This document shows positions 17,370 through 31,357 of a stretch of 34,125 nucleotides of DNA, piece by piece. Location: the NCBI GenBank assembly GCA_024639005.1, contig JAHEJD010000013.1, positions 1-34,125 on the forward strand. The letters are read 5' to 3'. A program made the translations under genes and the position numbers. Every line of letters begins with the position of its first letter. Within the stretch, counting starts at the first letter, position 1. This stretch comes from Chromatiaceae bacterium (GTDB lineage: Bacteria > Pseudomonadota > Gammaproteobacteria > Chromatiales > Chromatiaceae). Under the pieces are notes generated by a model. The model was given only the letters and a program-made list of their open reading frames with translations, was not told where the DNA came from and made no database searches.

Positions 17370-17413
17370 TGTAATATAGTTTTGTCACTTTTGATTGTCA
17401 ACTTTACTTAACA
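17370..17413. promoter_or_regulatory. Tandem PpsR/CrtJ-type operator upstream of bchG
   Basis: Perfect box TGTCAACTTTACTTAACA at 17396-17413 (TGT-N12-ACA). Degenerate box TGTAATATAGTTTTGTCA at 17370-17387 (TGT-N12-TCA). The gap is 8 bases. The perfect box covers the -35 element and the degenerate box covers the -10 element of the bchG promoter, the layout expected for PpsR/CrtJ repression. Confidence 0.82.
17373..17401 (-). promoter_or_regulatory. Near-consensus sigma70 promoter of bchG
   Basis: On the minus strand TTGACA (17401-17396), 17-base spacer, TATATT (17378-17373). Only one base of the two hexamers differs from consensus. The expected start point falls at or within a couple of bases of the bchG ATG (17365). 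Confidence 0.75.
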
Positions 17414-17439
17414 CTCGAGCGAGGAATGCCCGTCGCCGC

Positions 17440-17616
17440 GGGGTCTGACGCGGGCGGTGCAATGTAGACGCTGGGAATGAAAAGCCCAGAGGCCCTCGGA
17501 CAGGGTGACTCCAAGAAAGGGGTATGAGCGCGGGGTTATTGGGGTCTGGGGGTTATTGGGGGGGGTTATTGGGGTCTGACCCCTAACGAACCCCTAACGA
17601 ACCGTGGTCAGACCCC
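17440..17616. repeat. GGGGTTATT / GGGGTCTGACC repeat patch with G-quadruplex potential
   Basis: GGGGTTATT occurs three times (17532-17540, 17549-17557, 17562-17570). GGGGTCTG follows copies one and three, and GGGGTCTGAC also occurs at 17440-17449. GGGGTCTGACC (17571-17581) pairs with GGTCAGACCCC (17606-17616) over 11 bp. In between CCCCTAACGAA appears twice (about 17580-17601). The plus strand at 17532-17574 has at least five runs of four or more G separated by 4-5 bases. GGGGTCTGACCCC-type palindromes resemble REP-like elements dispersed by RAYT transposases in gammaproteobacteria; no transposase is present here. Confidence 0.75.
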
Positions 17617-17669
17617 TTACCAACCCTCGGATCGACTCCGCCGGGGCGACGGTCCTTAAACGGCAGTCG

Positions 17670-19088
17670 TCAGTCTTCGGCACCCTTGTCGGCGAGCTTG
17701 TAGCGATGCAATTTCGCGTACAGCCCCTGGCGGCTCACACCGAGCAGCTCCGCCGCGGAGGCACGGTTGTCACCGGTCAGCTCCAGCGCCGCCTCGATAC
17801 ACAGCTTTTCGACCAGGTCGGTGGATTGACGGACCAGGTCCTTGAGGGGTACGCGGCCGATCTGCTGCGTGATCTGCTCGACGGATTTCGGCAGACGTAC
17901 CGACTGCGCACTCTCAGCGCCGATGCGACGTCCGATGTCGCGGATGAAGAACCCAAAGGATGCCCCATCATCCTGCGCGTACAGGGTTGCGGAGATCTCG
18001 ACATCGGTCGTGCCGCCGTATTCTCCGCGCAGCGTGGTCGCAAACAGCCTAACGGCCTCGCGTTGCCGCAGGTTGCTCAGGAGCACGTTGAGATCGACCC
18101 CGGTACGCCCCAGCCAGCGGTCGATAGAGCGGCCTACCGCCTGCTCCTCATTCGCCAACTCAGCCAATTCCAGAAAGGTCTGGTTCGCCGCCTTGATCTG
18201 ACCCTCGAGGTCAGTCAATACCACCGCGTCGGGCGCACGCCTGAGCAGCTCGCCGAGATTGGCCGTATCCGGCACTGCCGCGTCGGTCTGCGAGCGAACG
18301 CTCGACAGCCGCAACAGGAAGCGCGCCGCGTTGTCCTGGCGCAGCAGGTTTGCCGAGACATTGAAGCTCCTTGATCCATCCGCTAAACCGACGTCGCTGA
18401 TGCTACCCCGGCCCACCGCGCTGGCCTCCGCGAGCAGGCCACGCAGCGCCTCGTTCCCGGACGCATCAAATCCGATGGGGAAGGTCGCGCCAATGATCGA
18501 TTTACCGCTGTCGGACAGCAGCTTGTCGGCGGCAGGGTTCGCCTCAAGCACCTTTTCACTCGTCTGATCAACAATCAGCAGCGGGTCGACGGCCATCTGG
18601 AACAATAGCCGGTACCGGGTCTCCACCTGGCGCAGTCGCCAGTAGTCCTGCTCCAGCGCCAGCTGGGCGTTCAACACCTGCTGCTGCAACGCCGCGATGC
18701 CGCGCATATCGCGGCCCAACGCGGCCAGCCTGCCGTCGTTGTCGAGCGACACGGCCCAGTAGCGGATCGGCAGGTCGGAGCCGTCGGCGAGGCGGTGGTT
18801 GATATCCTGCATCGCCCGCGTCCCCACTGGCGATCCGGCCAGCTTCAACAGCTCCGACACCTTTGCGCGACCCTCCTCAGTCACGGTCTCCGCCCACAGT
18901 TGGCCGCGCCATTGGTCGTCCAGATCGGCCTTCAGGTCTTCGCTGCCGCAGGCCATATCCACGATCTCGCCGTTCTTCTGCACCAGCAGCGAGATATCAG
19001 CGGCGGTCTCGATCAGCGCAGCGATAGCGGAACGGTCGTCGGTATCGTCAAACACGGTTTCAGATTGGGGAAATAGGTTCTCTAACAA
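17670..19088 (-). CDS. ppsR: PpsR/CrtJ-type photosynthesis regulator, paralogue with the HTH-proximal cysteine
   Basis: 472 residues, close to the usual PpsR length. N-terminal domain (AALIETAADISLLVQKNGEIVD, QLWAETV), Q-linker (QQQVLNAQLALEQDYWRLRQVETRYRLLFQ), PAS domains at about 160-265 and 280-390, and a Fis-type helix-turn-helix at 441-462 (NRASAAELLGVSRQGLYAKLHRY). Cys430 (KLCIEAALELTGDN) is where the redox-active cysteine of Rhodobacter PpsR/CrtJ lies, from memory of those sequences; Cys47 is the only other. It is transcribed divergently from the bchF superoperon, next to a tandem PpsR-type operator, so it may also control itself. A perfect TTGACA on the minus strand (19198-19193) lies inside the first box but has only a weak -10 partner. 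Confidence 0.94.
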   Translation of the reverse strand: MLENLFPQSETVFDDTDDRSAIAALIETAADISLLVQKNGEIVDMACGSEDLKADLDDQWRGQLWAETVTEEGRAKVSELLKLAGSPVGTRAMQDINHRLADGSDLPIRYWAVSLDNDGRLAALGRDMRGIAALQQQVLNAQLALEQDYWRLRQVETRYRLLFQMAVDPLLIVDQTSEKVLEANPAADKLLSDSGKSIIGATFPIGFDASGNEALRGLLAEASAVGRGSISDVGLADGSRSFNVSANLLRQDNAARFLLRLSSVRSQTDAAVPDTANLGELLRRAPDAVVLTDLEGQIKAANQTFLELAELANEEQAVGRSIDRWLGRTGVDLNVLLSNLRQREAVRLFATTLRGEYGGTTDVEISATLYAQDDGASFGFFIRDIGRRIGAESAQSVRLPKSVEQITQQIGRVPLKDLVRQSTDLVEKLCIEAALELTGDNRASAAELLGVSRQGLYAKLHRYKLADKGAED

Positions 19089-19191
19089 ACTGCTACACCG
19101 TAAAAAGCGTCTTTTTTGCAGCGCGGCATTCTATAGGAAGGTCCTGGACAAAGGACAGTCCGTACACGGAGTTAAGCGCCCGGCGACAGAC

Positions 19192-19219
19192 TTGTCAATC
19201 TGTCTGGACTTTATATAGT
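19192..19219 (+). promoter_or_regulatory. Candidate sigma70 promoter of the bchF-puhE superoperon
   Basis: TTGTCA (19192-19197), 16-base spacer, TATAGT (19214-19219). The -35 lies in the first PpsR-type box and the -10 sits in the 8-base gap reaching the second box. Transcription would start near 19226, giving a leader of about 65 bases. Confidence 0.6.
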
Positions 19220-19236
19220 GTCAGTTTTACTTGACA
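19193..19236. promoter_or_regulatory. Tandem PpsR/CrtJ-type operator upstream of bchF
   Basis: Degenerate box TGTCAATCTGTCTGGACT at 19193-19210 (TGT-N12-ACT) and perfect box TGTCAGTTTTACTTGACA at 19219-19236 (TGT-N12-ACA), 8 bases apart. Same architecture as at bchG and acsF. The pair overlaps the predicted promoter of the bchF superoperon and lies between it and ppsR. Confidence 0.83.
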
Positions 19237-19258
19237 TCTCCGGAGGGCGAGACTAAAT

Positions 19259-19281
19259 TCGAACCACAGTCGACGGTTCGA
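19259..19281 (+). promoter_or_regulatory. Hairpin in the bchF mRNA leader
   Basis: TCGAACC (19259-19265) pairs perfectly with GGTTCGA (19275-19281) around a 9-base loop. The 3' arm touches the only Shine-Dalgarno-like bases (GAGAG, 19280-19284) before the bchF ATG at 19291, so folding could limit ribosome access. It is not followed by a T-run. Confidence 0.5.
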
Positions 19282-19290
19282 GAGCACGCG

Positions 19291-21092
<1,802 letters not shown>

Positions 21093-21096
21093 CCGT

Positions 21097-22633
21097 ATGG
21101 AACTCACCTTCTGGACCTACGAAGGACCACCGCACGTCGGCGCGATTCGCGTGGTCACCTCGATGGAGGGTGTCCACATGGTGCTGCATTCTCCGCAGGG
21201 CGACACCTACGCCGATCTGCTGTTCACGATGATCGAGCGCCAGGGCAAACGTCCGCCGGTCACCTACACCACCTTTCAGGCGCGCGACCTCGGTGGCGAC
21301 ACCGCCGGTCTGGTGATTCGCACGCTGCGCGAGGCCTGCGACCGCTTCAAGCCGCGCGTGATGGTGGTGGGCGACTCCTGCACCGCCGAGCTGCTGCAGG
21401 ACCAGCCCGGTTCACTGGCAAGCGGCGCCGAACTCTCGGTGCCGATCGTCCCGCTGGAGCTGTCTGCCTATTCCCGCAAGGAGAACTGGGGCGCCAGCGA
21501 GACCTTCTACCACCTGGTAAGGGGGCTGCTCGCCGCCCGGGCGCCGGCACCCGGCTGGGAGCGCCCCGCGCGCGGCGATGAGCGCCGTCCGCGGGTCAAT
21601 CTCCTCGGCCCCAGTGCGCTGGGTTTTCGCTGCCGGGACGACGTGGTCGAGATCACCCGCCTGTTGGCCAGCGTCGGCGTGGACGTGCACGTCACCGCCC
21701 CGGCCGGTGCCACACCGGAGGACCTGCTGCGGATCCCCGAGGCCGACGCCAATGTCTGCCTCTATCCGGAGATCGCGCGCACCGCCTGCAGCTGGCTGCA
21801 GCGGACGTTCAAGCAACCGACCATCGAGACGGTACCGATCGGTGTCGGCGCCACCTGCGATTTTCTGCGCGAGATCGGCGAGGTCACCGGTGTCGATGTG
21901 AGCGCTGCCGTTGTGGAGGCCCAATCGCGCCTGCCCTGGTACTCGCGGTCGGTCGACTCGACCTACCTTACCGGCAAGCGGGTGTTCGTGTTCGGGGATG
22001 CCAGCCATGCGGTTGCCGCGGCGCGCATCGCGCGCGACGAACTGGGTTTCGATGTCGTCGGTCTCGGCACTTATGCACGCGAGAGTGCGCGCGAGGTGCG
22101 TGCCGCGGCCAAGGTCTATGGCGTCGACCCCCTGATCACGGACAACTACCTCGAGGTCGAGGCGCGCATCAGCGAGCTGCAGCCCGAGCTGGTGCTGGGC
22201 ACCCAGATGGAGCGGCATATCGCGAAACGTCTCGGCATCGGCTGTGCAGTGATCTCTACCCCGGCGCACGTCCAGGACTACCCGGCCCGCTATTCCCCGC
22301 AGATGGGCTTCGAGGGCGCCAATGTCATCTTCGACAGCTGGGTTCACCCGCTGATGATGGGCCTCGAGGAACACCTGCTGACGATGTTCCGTGAAGACTT
22401 CGAATTCAACGACGTCGCGACGCCGTCGCACCTCGCATCGCTGGGCGGTCACAGTCAGCGGCCGGCCGAGGGCGAGCTGGCGGTCGCCGCGCCCGAAGAC
22501 GGTGTCGCCTGGGAATCGGACGCCGAGCATGAATTGAAGAAAATCCCCTTTTTCGTTCGCGGCAAGGCCCGCCGCAACACGGAGAAGTTCGCGCTCGAGC
22601 GCGGCATGCAAAACATCAGCGTAGAGACATTGT

Positions 22634-22662
<29 letters not shown>
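21097..22662 (+). CDS. bchB: Dark-operative protochlorophyllide reductase, subunit B
   Basis: 521 residues from ATG 21097, four bases after the bchN stop; the longer frame to 21022 lies in bchN. Start [23 protein letters not shown] is typical. Asp36 ([10 protein letters not shown]) corresponds to the unusual aspartate ligand of the NB iron-sulphur cluster. Other landmarks are [35 protein letters not shown]-like residues and [14 protein letters not shown]. The C-terminal extension [28 protein letters not shown] is the conserved tail of BchB that closes over the substrate. Partner of BchN; the end overlaps the bchH start by 29 bases. Confidence 0.96.
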
Positions 22663-27260
<4,598 letters not shown>

Positions 27261-27261
<1 letters not shown>

Positions 27262-27962
27262 TGGCAACACTTACCTATAAGCAAAGACGCTCCGAAGTCG
27301 AACACTATTTCGACCGCACCGCGGCAGAAACCTGGTCGCGGCTGACATCGAACGCCCCGGTCGGACGCATCCGCCAGACCGTGCGTGCCGGGCGCGAACA
27401 GATGCGCAACACGCTGCTGGACTGGATGCCGCAGGACCTCAGCGGCCGCCGCGTGCTGGACGCCGGCTGCGGCACTGGCGCGCTGGCCGTCGAGGCGGCG
27501 AGACGCGGCGCCGAGGTGGTCGCGGTCGACCTCTCGCCCACGCTGATCGGGCACGCCCGCGAACGCATACCGCACGACCTCTGCGGGGGCAGCCTGGATT
27601 TTCGTGTCGGCGACATGTGGGATCCAGAGCTGGGGCATTTCGATCACGTCGTCTGCATGGACTCGCTGATTCACTACGACACCCGCGATGCCGTGCGCAT
27701 GCTGTCCGGCCTGGCCGGCATCGCCAGTTCGTCGCTATTGTTCACCTTTGCGCCGCACACGCGGATGCTGGCCGTTATGCACAGCGTCGGCCGCTGGTTC
27801 CCGCGCAGTGACCGTGCACCGGCAATCGAGCCAGTAGTCGAGCAAAAATTGTGGCGGCTGCTGGCCACCGAGTCCGGCCTGGCCATGTGGAAACGCGGCC
27901 GCAATCAGCGCATCAGCAGCGGTTTCTACACCTCACAGGGATTCGAACTCACCCGGCTATGA
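27261..27962 (+). CDS. bchM: Mg-protoporphyrin IX O-methyltransferase
   Basis: 233 residues from ATG 27261. SAM-dependent methyltransferase that esterifies the C13 propionate of Mg-protoporphyrin IX, giving the substrate of AcsF. The SAM motif I is VLDAGCGTGALAVEAARRGAEVVAVDLSP (about 65-93). The N-terminus YKQRRSEVEHYFDRTAAETWSRL and C-terminal RISSGFYTSQGFELTRL are typical of BchM/ChlM. BchH, BchM and AcsF are consecutive enzymes, and two of the three are adjacent here. The stop overlaps lhaA (ATGA). Confidence 0.96.
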
Positions 27963-29389
27963 AACGCCTCGTATTGAGCACCTCACGGGCATGGATAGCG
28001 CTCGGACCGCGCTTTCTTCCCTTCGCCGACGCGGCGACGCGCGAGCTACCCATGTCGCGCCTGCTGCGCTTGTCGCTGTTCCAGGTGTCCGTCGGCATGG
28101 CGATCGTGCTGCTCAACGGCACGCTGAACCGCGTGATGGTGCTCGAGCTCGAGGTCCCGGCGTGGCTGGTATCGCTGATGGTCTCGCTGCCGCTACTGTT
28201 CGCCCCGCTGCGCGCGCTGATCGGGTTTCGCTCCGATCATCACCGTTCATTCCTGGGTCTGCGCCGGGTGCCCTATCTGTGGATGGGCAGCATGGCCCAG
28301 TTCGGCGGTCTGGCGATCATGCCCTTCGCGCTGTTGATCCTGTCGGGCGATACGCACGGCCCTGCCTGGGTCGGCTATGTGAGCGCGGCGCTGGCCTTCC
28401 TGCTGGTCGGTGCCGGCCTGCATACGACGCAGACCGCCGGCCTGGCCCTGGCCACCGACCTGGCGCCGGAGAGCGCGCGTCCACGCGTGGTCGCGCTGCT
28501 GTATGTGATGCTGCTGATCGGCATGGTGGTCAGCTCGCTGGCGTTTGCCGCATTGCTCGATGACTTCAGTCAGCTCCGCCTGATCAAGGTCGTGCAGGGC
28601 GCTGCGATGGTCACCGTGGTCCTCAACATCTTTGCGCTCTGGCAGCAGGAGGCGCGCAACCCGCAGCGCACCGCGCCCGGCCTGCCGCGTCCGGCGTTCC
28701 GGGAATCCTGGCGCGCCTTCCGGCAATACGGCAATGCCGGCCGGCTGTTGGTCGCGGTGGGCCTCGGGACTGCGGGATTCAGCATGCAGGACATCCTGCT
28801 CGAACCCTACGGTGGGCAGGTGCTGGGTCTGTCGGTCGGCGCCACGACCGGCCTGACCGCAATACTCGCCGCCGCCATGCTCGGTGCCTTCCTGCTCGCC
28901 TCGCGATGGCTGGGCCGCGGCGCAGACCCGATACGCATGGCGGGCTATGGAGCGCTGATCGGCATCTTCGCCTTTGCCGCGGTGATCTTCGCCGCGCCAC
29001 TGGACTCCGTGCTGTTGTTCCGCATCGGAACCGGTCTGATCGGCTTCGGCGGCGGCCTGTTCGCGGTGGGCACGCTGATCGCCGCGATGGCGTTGTCGGA
29101 GCATGCCGAAAGCGGGCTGGCGCTGGGCGCATGGGGCGCCGTGCAGGCCACTGCCGCGGGTACGGCGATCGCCCTGGGCGGCGCCGTTCGAGACATCACG
29201 GCTGAATTGGCCGCCGACGGCGGTCTTGGTCCGGCCCTGGCGGGGCCGGCGACGGGTTATGGGATGGTCTACCATGCCGAAATCGCGCTGCTGTTTGCCA
29301 CCCTGGTGGCAATTGGCCCGCTGGTTCGCCGATCGGGCGAACGCGGACCTCAGCAGACCGCTTTTGGTATGTCCGACTTTCCCGGTTGA
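27959..29389 (+). CDS. lhaA: LH1 assembly protein LhaA (PucC family)
   Basis: 476 residues from ATG 27959 (ATGA overlap with bchM). About twelve membrane helices of the bacteriochlorophyll-delivery major facilitator group. Landmarks are LNRVMVLELEVPAWLVSLMVSLPLLFAPLRALIGFRSD and LGLRRVPYLWMG near the N-terminus, and GAGLHTTQTAGLALATDLAPESARPRVVALLY. LhaA assists assembly of the LH1 antenna around the reaction centre. Its position directly before puhA is the standard one. Paralogue of the PucC-like protein encoded at 15087-16451. Confidence 0.95.
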   Translation: MKRLVLSTSRAWIALGPRFLPFADAATRELPMSRLLRLSLFQVSVGMAIVLLNGTLNRVMVLELEVPAWLVSLMVSLPLLFAPLRALIGFRSDHHRSFLGLRRVPYLWMGSMAQFGGLAIMPFALLILSGDTHGPAWVGYVSAALAFLLVGAGLHTTQTAGLALATDLAPESARPRVVALLYVMLLIGMVVSSLAFAALLDDFSQLRLIKVVQGAAMVTVVLNIFALWQQEARNPQRTAPGLPRPAFRESWRAFRQYGNAGRLLVAVGLGTAGFSMQDILLEPYGGQVLGLSVGATTGLTAILAAAMLGAFLLASRWLGRGADPIRMAGYGALIGIFAFAAVIFAAPLDSVLLFRIGTGLIGFGGGLFAVGTLIAAMALSEHAESGLALGAWGAVQATAAGTAIALGGAVRDITAELAADGGLGPALAGPATGYGMVYHAEIALLFATLVAIGPLVRRSGERGPQQTAFGMSDFPG

Positions 29390-29414
29390 TCAAAGCAGAC
29401 TGGGAGACACCTCA

Positions 29415-30179
29415 ATGGGAACAGGCGCAATCACCGGCTATATCGATGTCGCTCAACTCGTACTCTATGCCTTCTGGATATTCTTCTTTGCACTCGTCTT
29501 CTGGCTTCACCGGGAGAGCAAGCGCGAGGGCTATCCGCTGGAGTCCGACCGCTCCAAGCAGATCAAGGTCGTCGGTTTTCCAGACATGCCGCCACCCAAG
29601 GTGTATCGCCTGCCGCACGGCGGCGGCACCCGCGTCGCCCCCCGACCGGATTCTTCCTACCCGCTCGCCGCCGAACCCACGGGCGGCTGGCTCGGCGCCC
29701 CGCTGCAACCGACCGGCAACCCGATGATCGACGGCGTGGGTCCGGCCGCCTGGGCCATTCGCCCCGAGGTTCCCGATCTCACGCACAACGGCGTGCCGAA
29801 GATTGTACCGATGCGGATCGCGACGGATTTCAGCGTCGCAGAACGCGACCCGGATCCCAGGGGCAAGCCGGTGTATGGCGTCGACGGTGAGATCGGTGCG
29901 ACCGTGACCGACATCTGGGTGGACCGCGCCGAACCACAGATTCGCTATCTCGAGATCGAAACGGCGAGCGGTCGCACGCTGCTGCCGATCAATTTCGTGC
30001 GCATGAGCAAAGACGGCGAGCGGGTGCTGGTCAATTCCATTCAGTCCGGTCACTTTGCATCGGTGCCCGGCATCGCCAGCATGGATCAGATCACCCTCCA
30101 GGAAGAAGACAAGATCTGTGCCTACTACGGCGGCGGCCATCTCTATGCCACGCCGGAACGCTCGGAGCCGCTGATATGA
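29415..30179 (+). CDS. puhA: Photosynthetic reaction centre H subunit
   Basis: 254 residues from ATG 29415, preceded by GGGAGA. One N-terminal membrane helix (residues 12-31: VAQLVLYAFWIFFFALVFWL) followed by HRESKREGYPLESDRS and a cytoplasmic PRC-barrel domain (DGEIGATVTDIWVDRAEPQIRYLEIE, RTLLPINFVRMS). Ends TPERSEPLI. The H subunit caps the L/M core and helps proton delivery to QB; L and M genes (puf) are not in this window. It lies 25 bases after lhaA, at the end of the bch superoperon, and overlaps puhB (ATGA). Confidence 0.97.
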   Translation: MGTGAITGYIDVAQLVLYAFWIFFFALVFWLHRESKREGYPLESDRSKQIKVVGFPDMPPPKVYRLPHGGGTRVAPRPDSSYPLAAEPTGGWLGAPLQPTGNPMIDGVGPAAWAIRPEVPDLTHNGVPKIVPMRIATDFSVAERDPDPRGKPVYGVDGEIGATVTDIWVDRAEPQIRYLEIETASGRTLLPINFVRMSKDGERVLVNSIQSGHFASVPGIASMDQITLQEEDKICAYYGGGHLYATPERSEPLI

Positions 30180-30850
30180 ACGAATACGAAAGCGAACCGG
30201 TACGCGGACTGCCGGAGCATCTGCCAGAGGGTGAAGTAATCGTCTGGCAAGCGGCGCCGGCGTGGCGGCAACTGGCAGTGCGCGCCTTCCATGTGCGCAA
30301 GATCGCGATCTATTTCGTGCTGCTCGCCACACTCCATGTCGGCCTGCATGTCGCCGATGGCGCGCCGCTGCTCGGTGCCATGCAGGGGGCGAGCTGGCTG
30401 CTGATGCTGGGGGCAGCGGCGGTCGCCCTACTCGGCCTGCTTGCCTGGCTCTACGGCAGGACCACCCTCTACACCATCACCAACCAGCGACTGGTGATGC
30501 GCTTCGGTGTCGCGATACCGATGATGATCAACATCCCCTGGGAAAAGATCGATGCCGCTGACCTGAGCCGCTATCGGGGCGATAACGGCGACATCGTGCT
30601 GACCCTGGCCAAGGGCGAGAAGATCGCGTACTGGCTGCTCTGGCCGCATGCCAAGCCGTGGCACTTCGCGCCGGTGCAACCGATGCTGCGCTGCCTCGAC
30701 GATGCACAGGAGGCCGCGCTATGCCTCAGCCGCGTAGTAGGCACGCAGCAGACCACGGTCGTTACACCGATACGCACTGCACTGGTAGGGCAGACTGGCA
30801 AGCTGGCAACGGACGCGCGCGCCCACACCACGGCAATATCCCAGGGCTGA
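30176..30850 (+). CDS. puhB: Photosynthetic complex assembly protein PuhB
   Basis: 224 residues, ATG overlapping the puhA stop. N-terminus EPVRGLPEHLPEGEVIVWQAAPAWRQLAVRAFHVRKIAIYFVLLATLHV, two or three membrane segments, then the bPH2-type domain YTITNQRLVMRFGVAIPMMINIPWEKIDAADL. In Rhodobacter PuhB is needed for efficient reaction-centre assembly. The last 40 residues (GTQQTTVVTPIRTALVGQ onward) are less conserved in appearance. Gap to puhC is nine bases. Confidence 0.93.
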   Translation: MNEYESEPVRGLPEHLPEGEVIVWQAAPAWRQLAVRAFHVRKIAIYFVLLATLHVGLHVADGAPLLGAMQGASWLLMLGAAAVALLGLLAWLYGRTTLYTITNQRLVMRFGVAIPMMINIPWEKIDAADLSRYRGDNGDIVLTLAKGEKIAYWLLWPHAKPWHFAPVQPMLRCLDDAQEAALCLSRVVGTQQTTVVTPIRTALVGQTGKLATDARAHTTAISQG

Positions 30851-30859
30851 GTCGATCCC

Positions 30860-31318
30860 ATGAGCGATCCTTTTCAAGACCAACCCCTCCCGCGCGGCCC
30901 GTTTTTGGGGATGGCTGCGCTGGTCGTTTTCAGCCTGGTCGCAGTCATTGTGGCGCAGAACTTCGGTTACAAGGGCGGCCAGGCGCCGCCCGACAGCGTG
31001 GTAGAGAGCCGCGACCTGCGCTTCATCGACGGACCGGACGGGCTTGTTGATGTCCGCGATGTATCGAGCAATGCGGTCGTGACGTCTCTCGCGCCAGGGA
31101 CCGAAAACTTCATCCGCGGCGTGTTGCGTGGTATGGCGCGCGAGCGGCGCAGCCGTGCGCTGGATACACAAACGCCCTTTCGCATCGCCCGCCACGCCGA
31201 TGGCCGGCTGACGCTCGAGGACATCGCTACTGGACGGCGTATCGACCTGAAGGCATTCGGGCCAACCAATGCCGGCTCCTTCGAACGATTGCTCGCCTCC
31301 GAGACCAGCGGCATATGA
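30860..31318 (+). CDS. puhC: Photosynthetic complex assembly protein PuhC
   Basis: 152 residues. One N-terminal membrane helix (about 16-32) and a periplasmic domain beginning VESRDLRFIDGPDGLVDVRDVSSNAVV and ending LEDIATGRRIDLKAFGPTNAGSFERLL, the typical PuhC pattern. PuhC supports assembly or supercomplex formation of reaction centre and LH1. The gene follows puhB in the usual order. Confidence 0.92.
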   Translation: MSDPFQDQPLPRGPFLGMAALVVFSLVAVIVAQNFGYKGGQAPPDSVVESRDLRFIDGPDGLVDVRDVSSNAVVTSLAPGTENFIRGVLRGMARERRSRALDTQTPFRIARHADGRLTLEDIATGRRIDLKAFGPTNAGSFERLLASETSGI

Positions 31319-31357
31319 ACCGCCGCGTTTCTTGGTAACGAGCCTAAGCCCTGCGTC

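Noticed and set aside
17366-17401. Longer bchG start at TTG 17401
   Set aside because: The extra codons are the promoter and PpsR-type box; the ATG at 17365 gives the normal BchG length.
17414-17669. CRISPR-like array in the GGGGTTATT patch
   Set aside because: Units are 9-17 bases with irregular 4-9 base gaps, no unique spacers and no cas genes.
19101-19116. AAAAAG-CGT-CTTTTT inverted repeat upstream of ppsR as a terminator
   Set aside because: The stem is short and A/T-only apart from one pair, and it lies in the ppsR leader where termination of a convergent gene is not needed.
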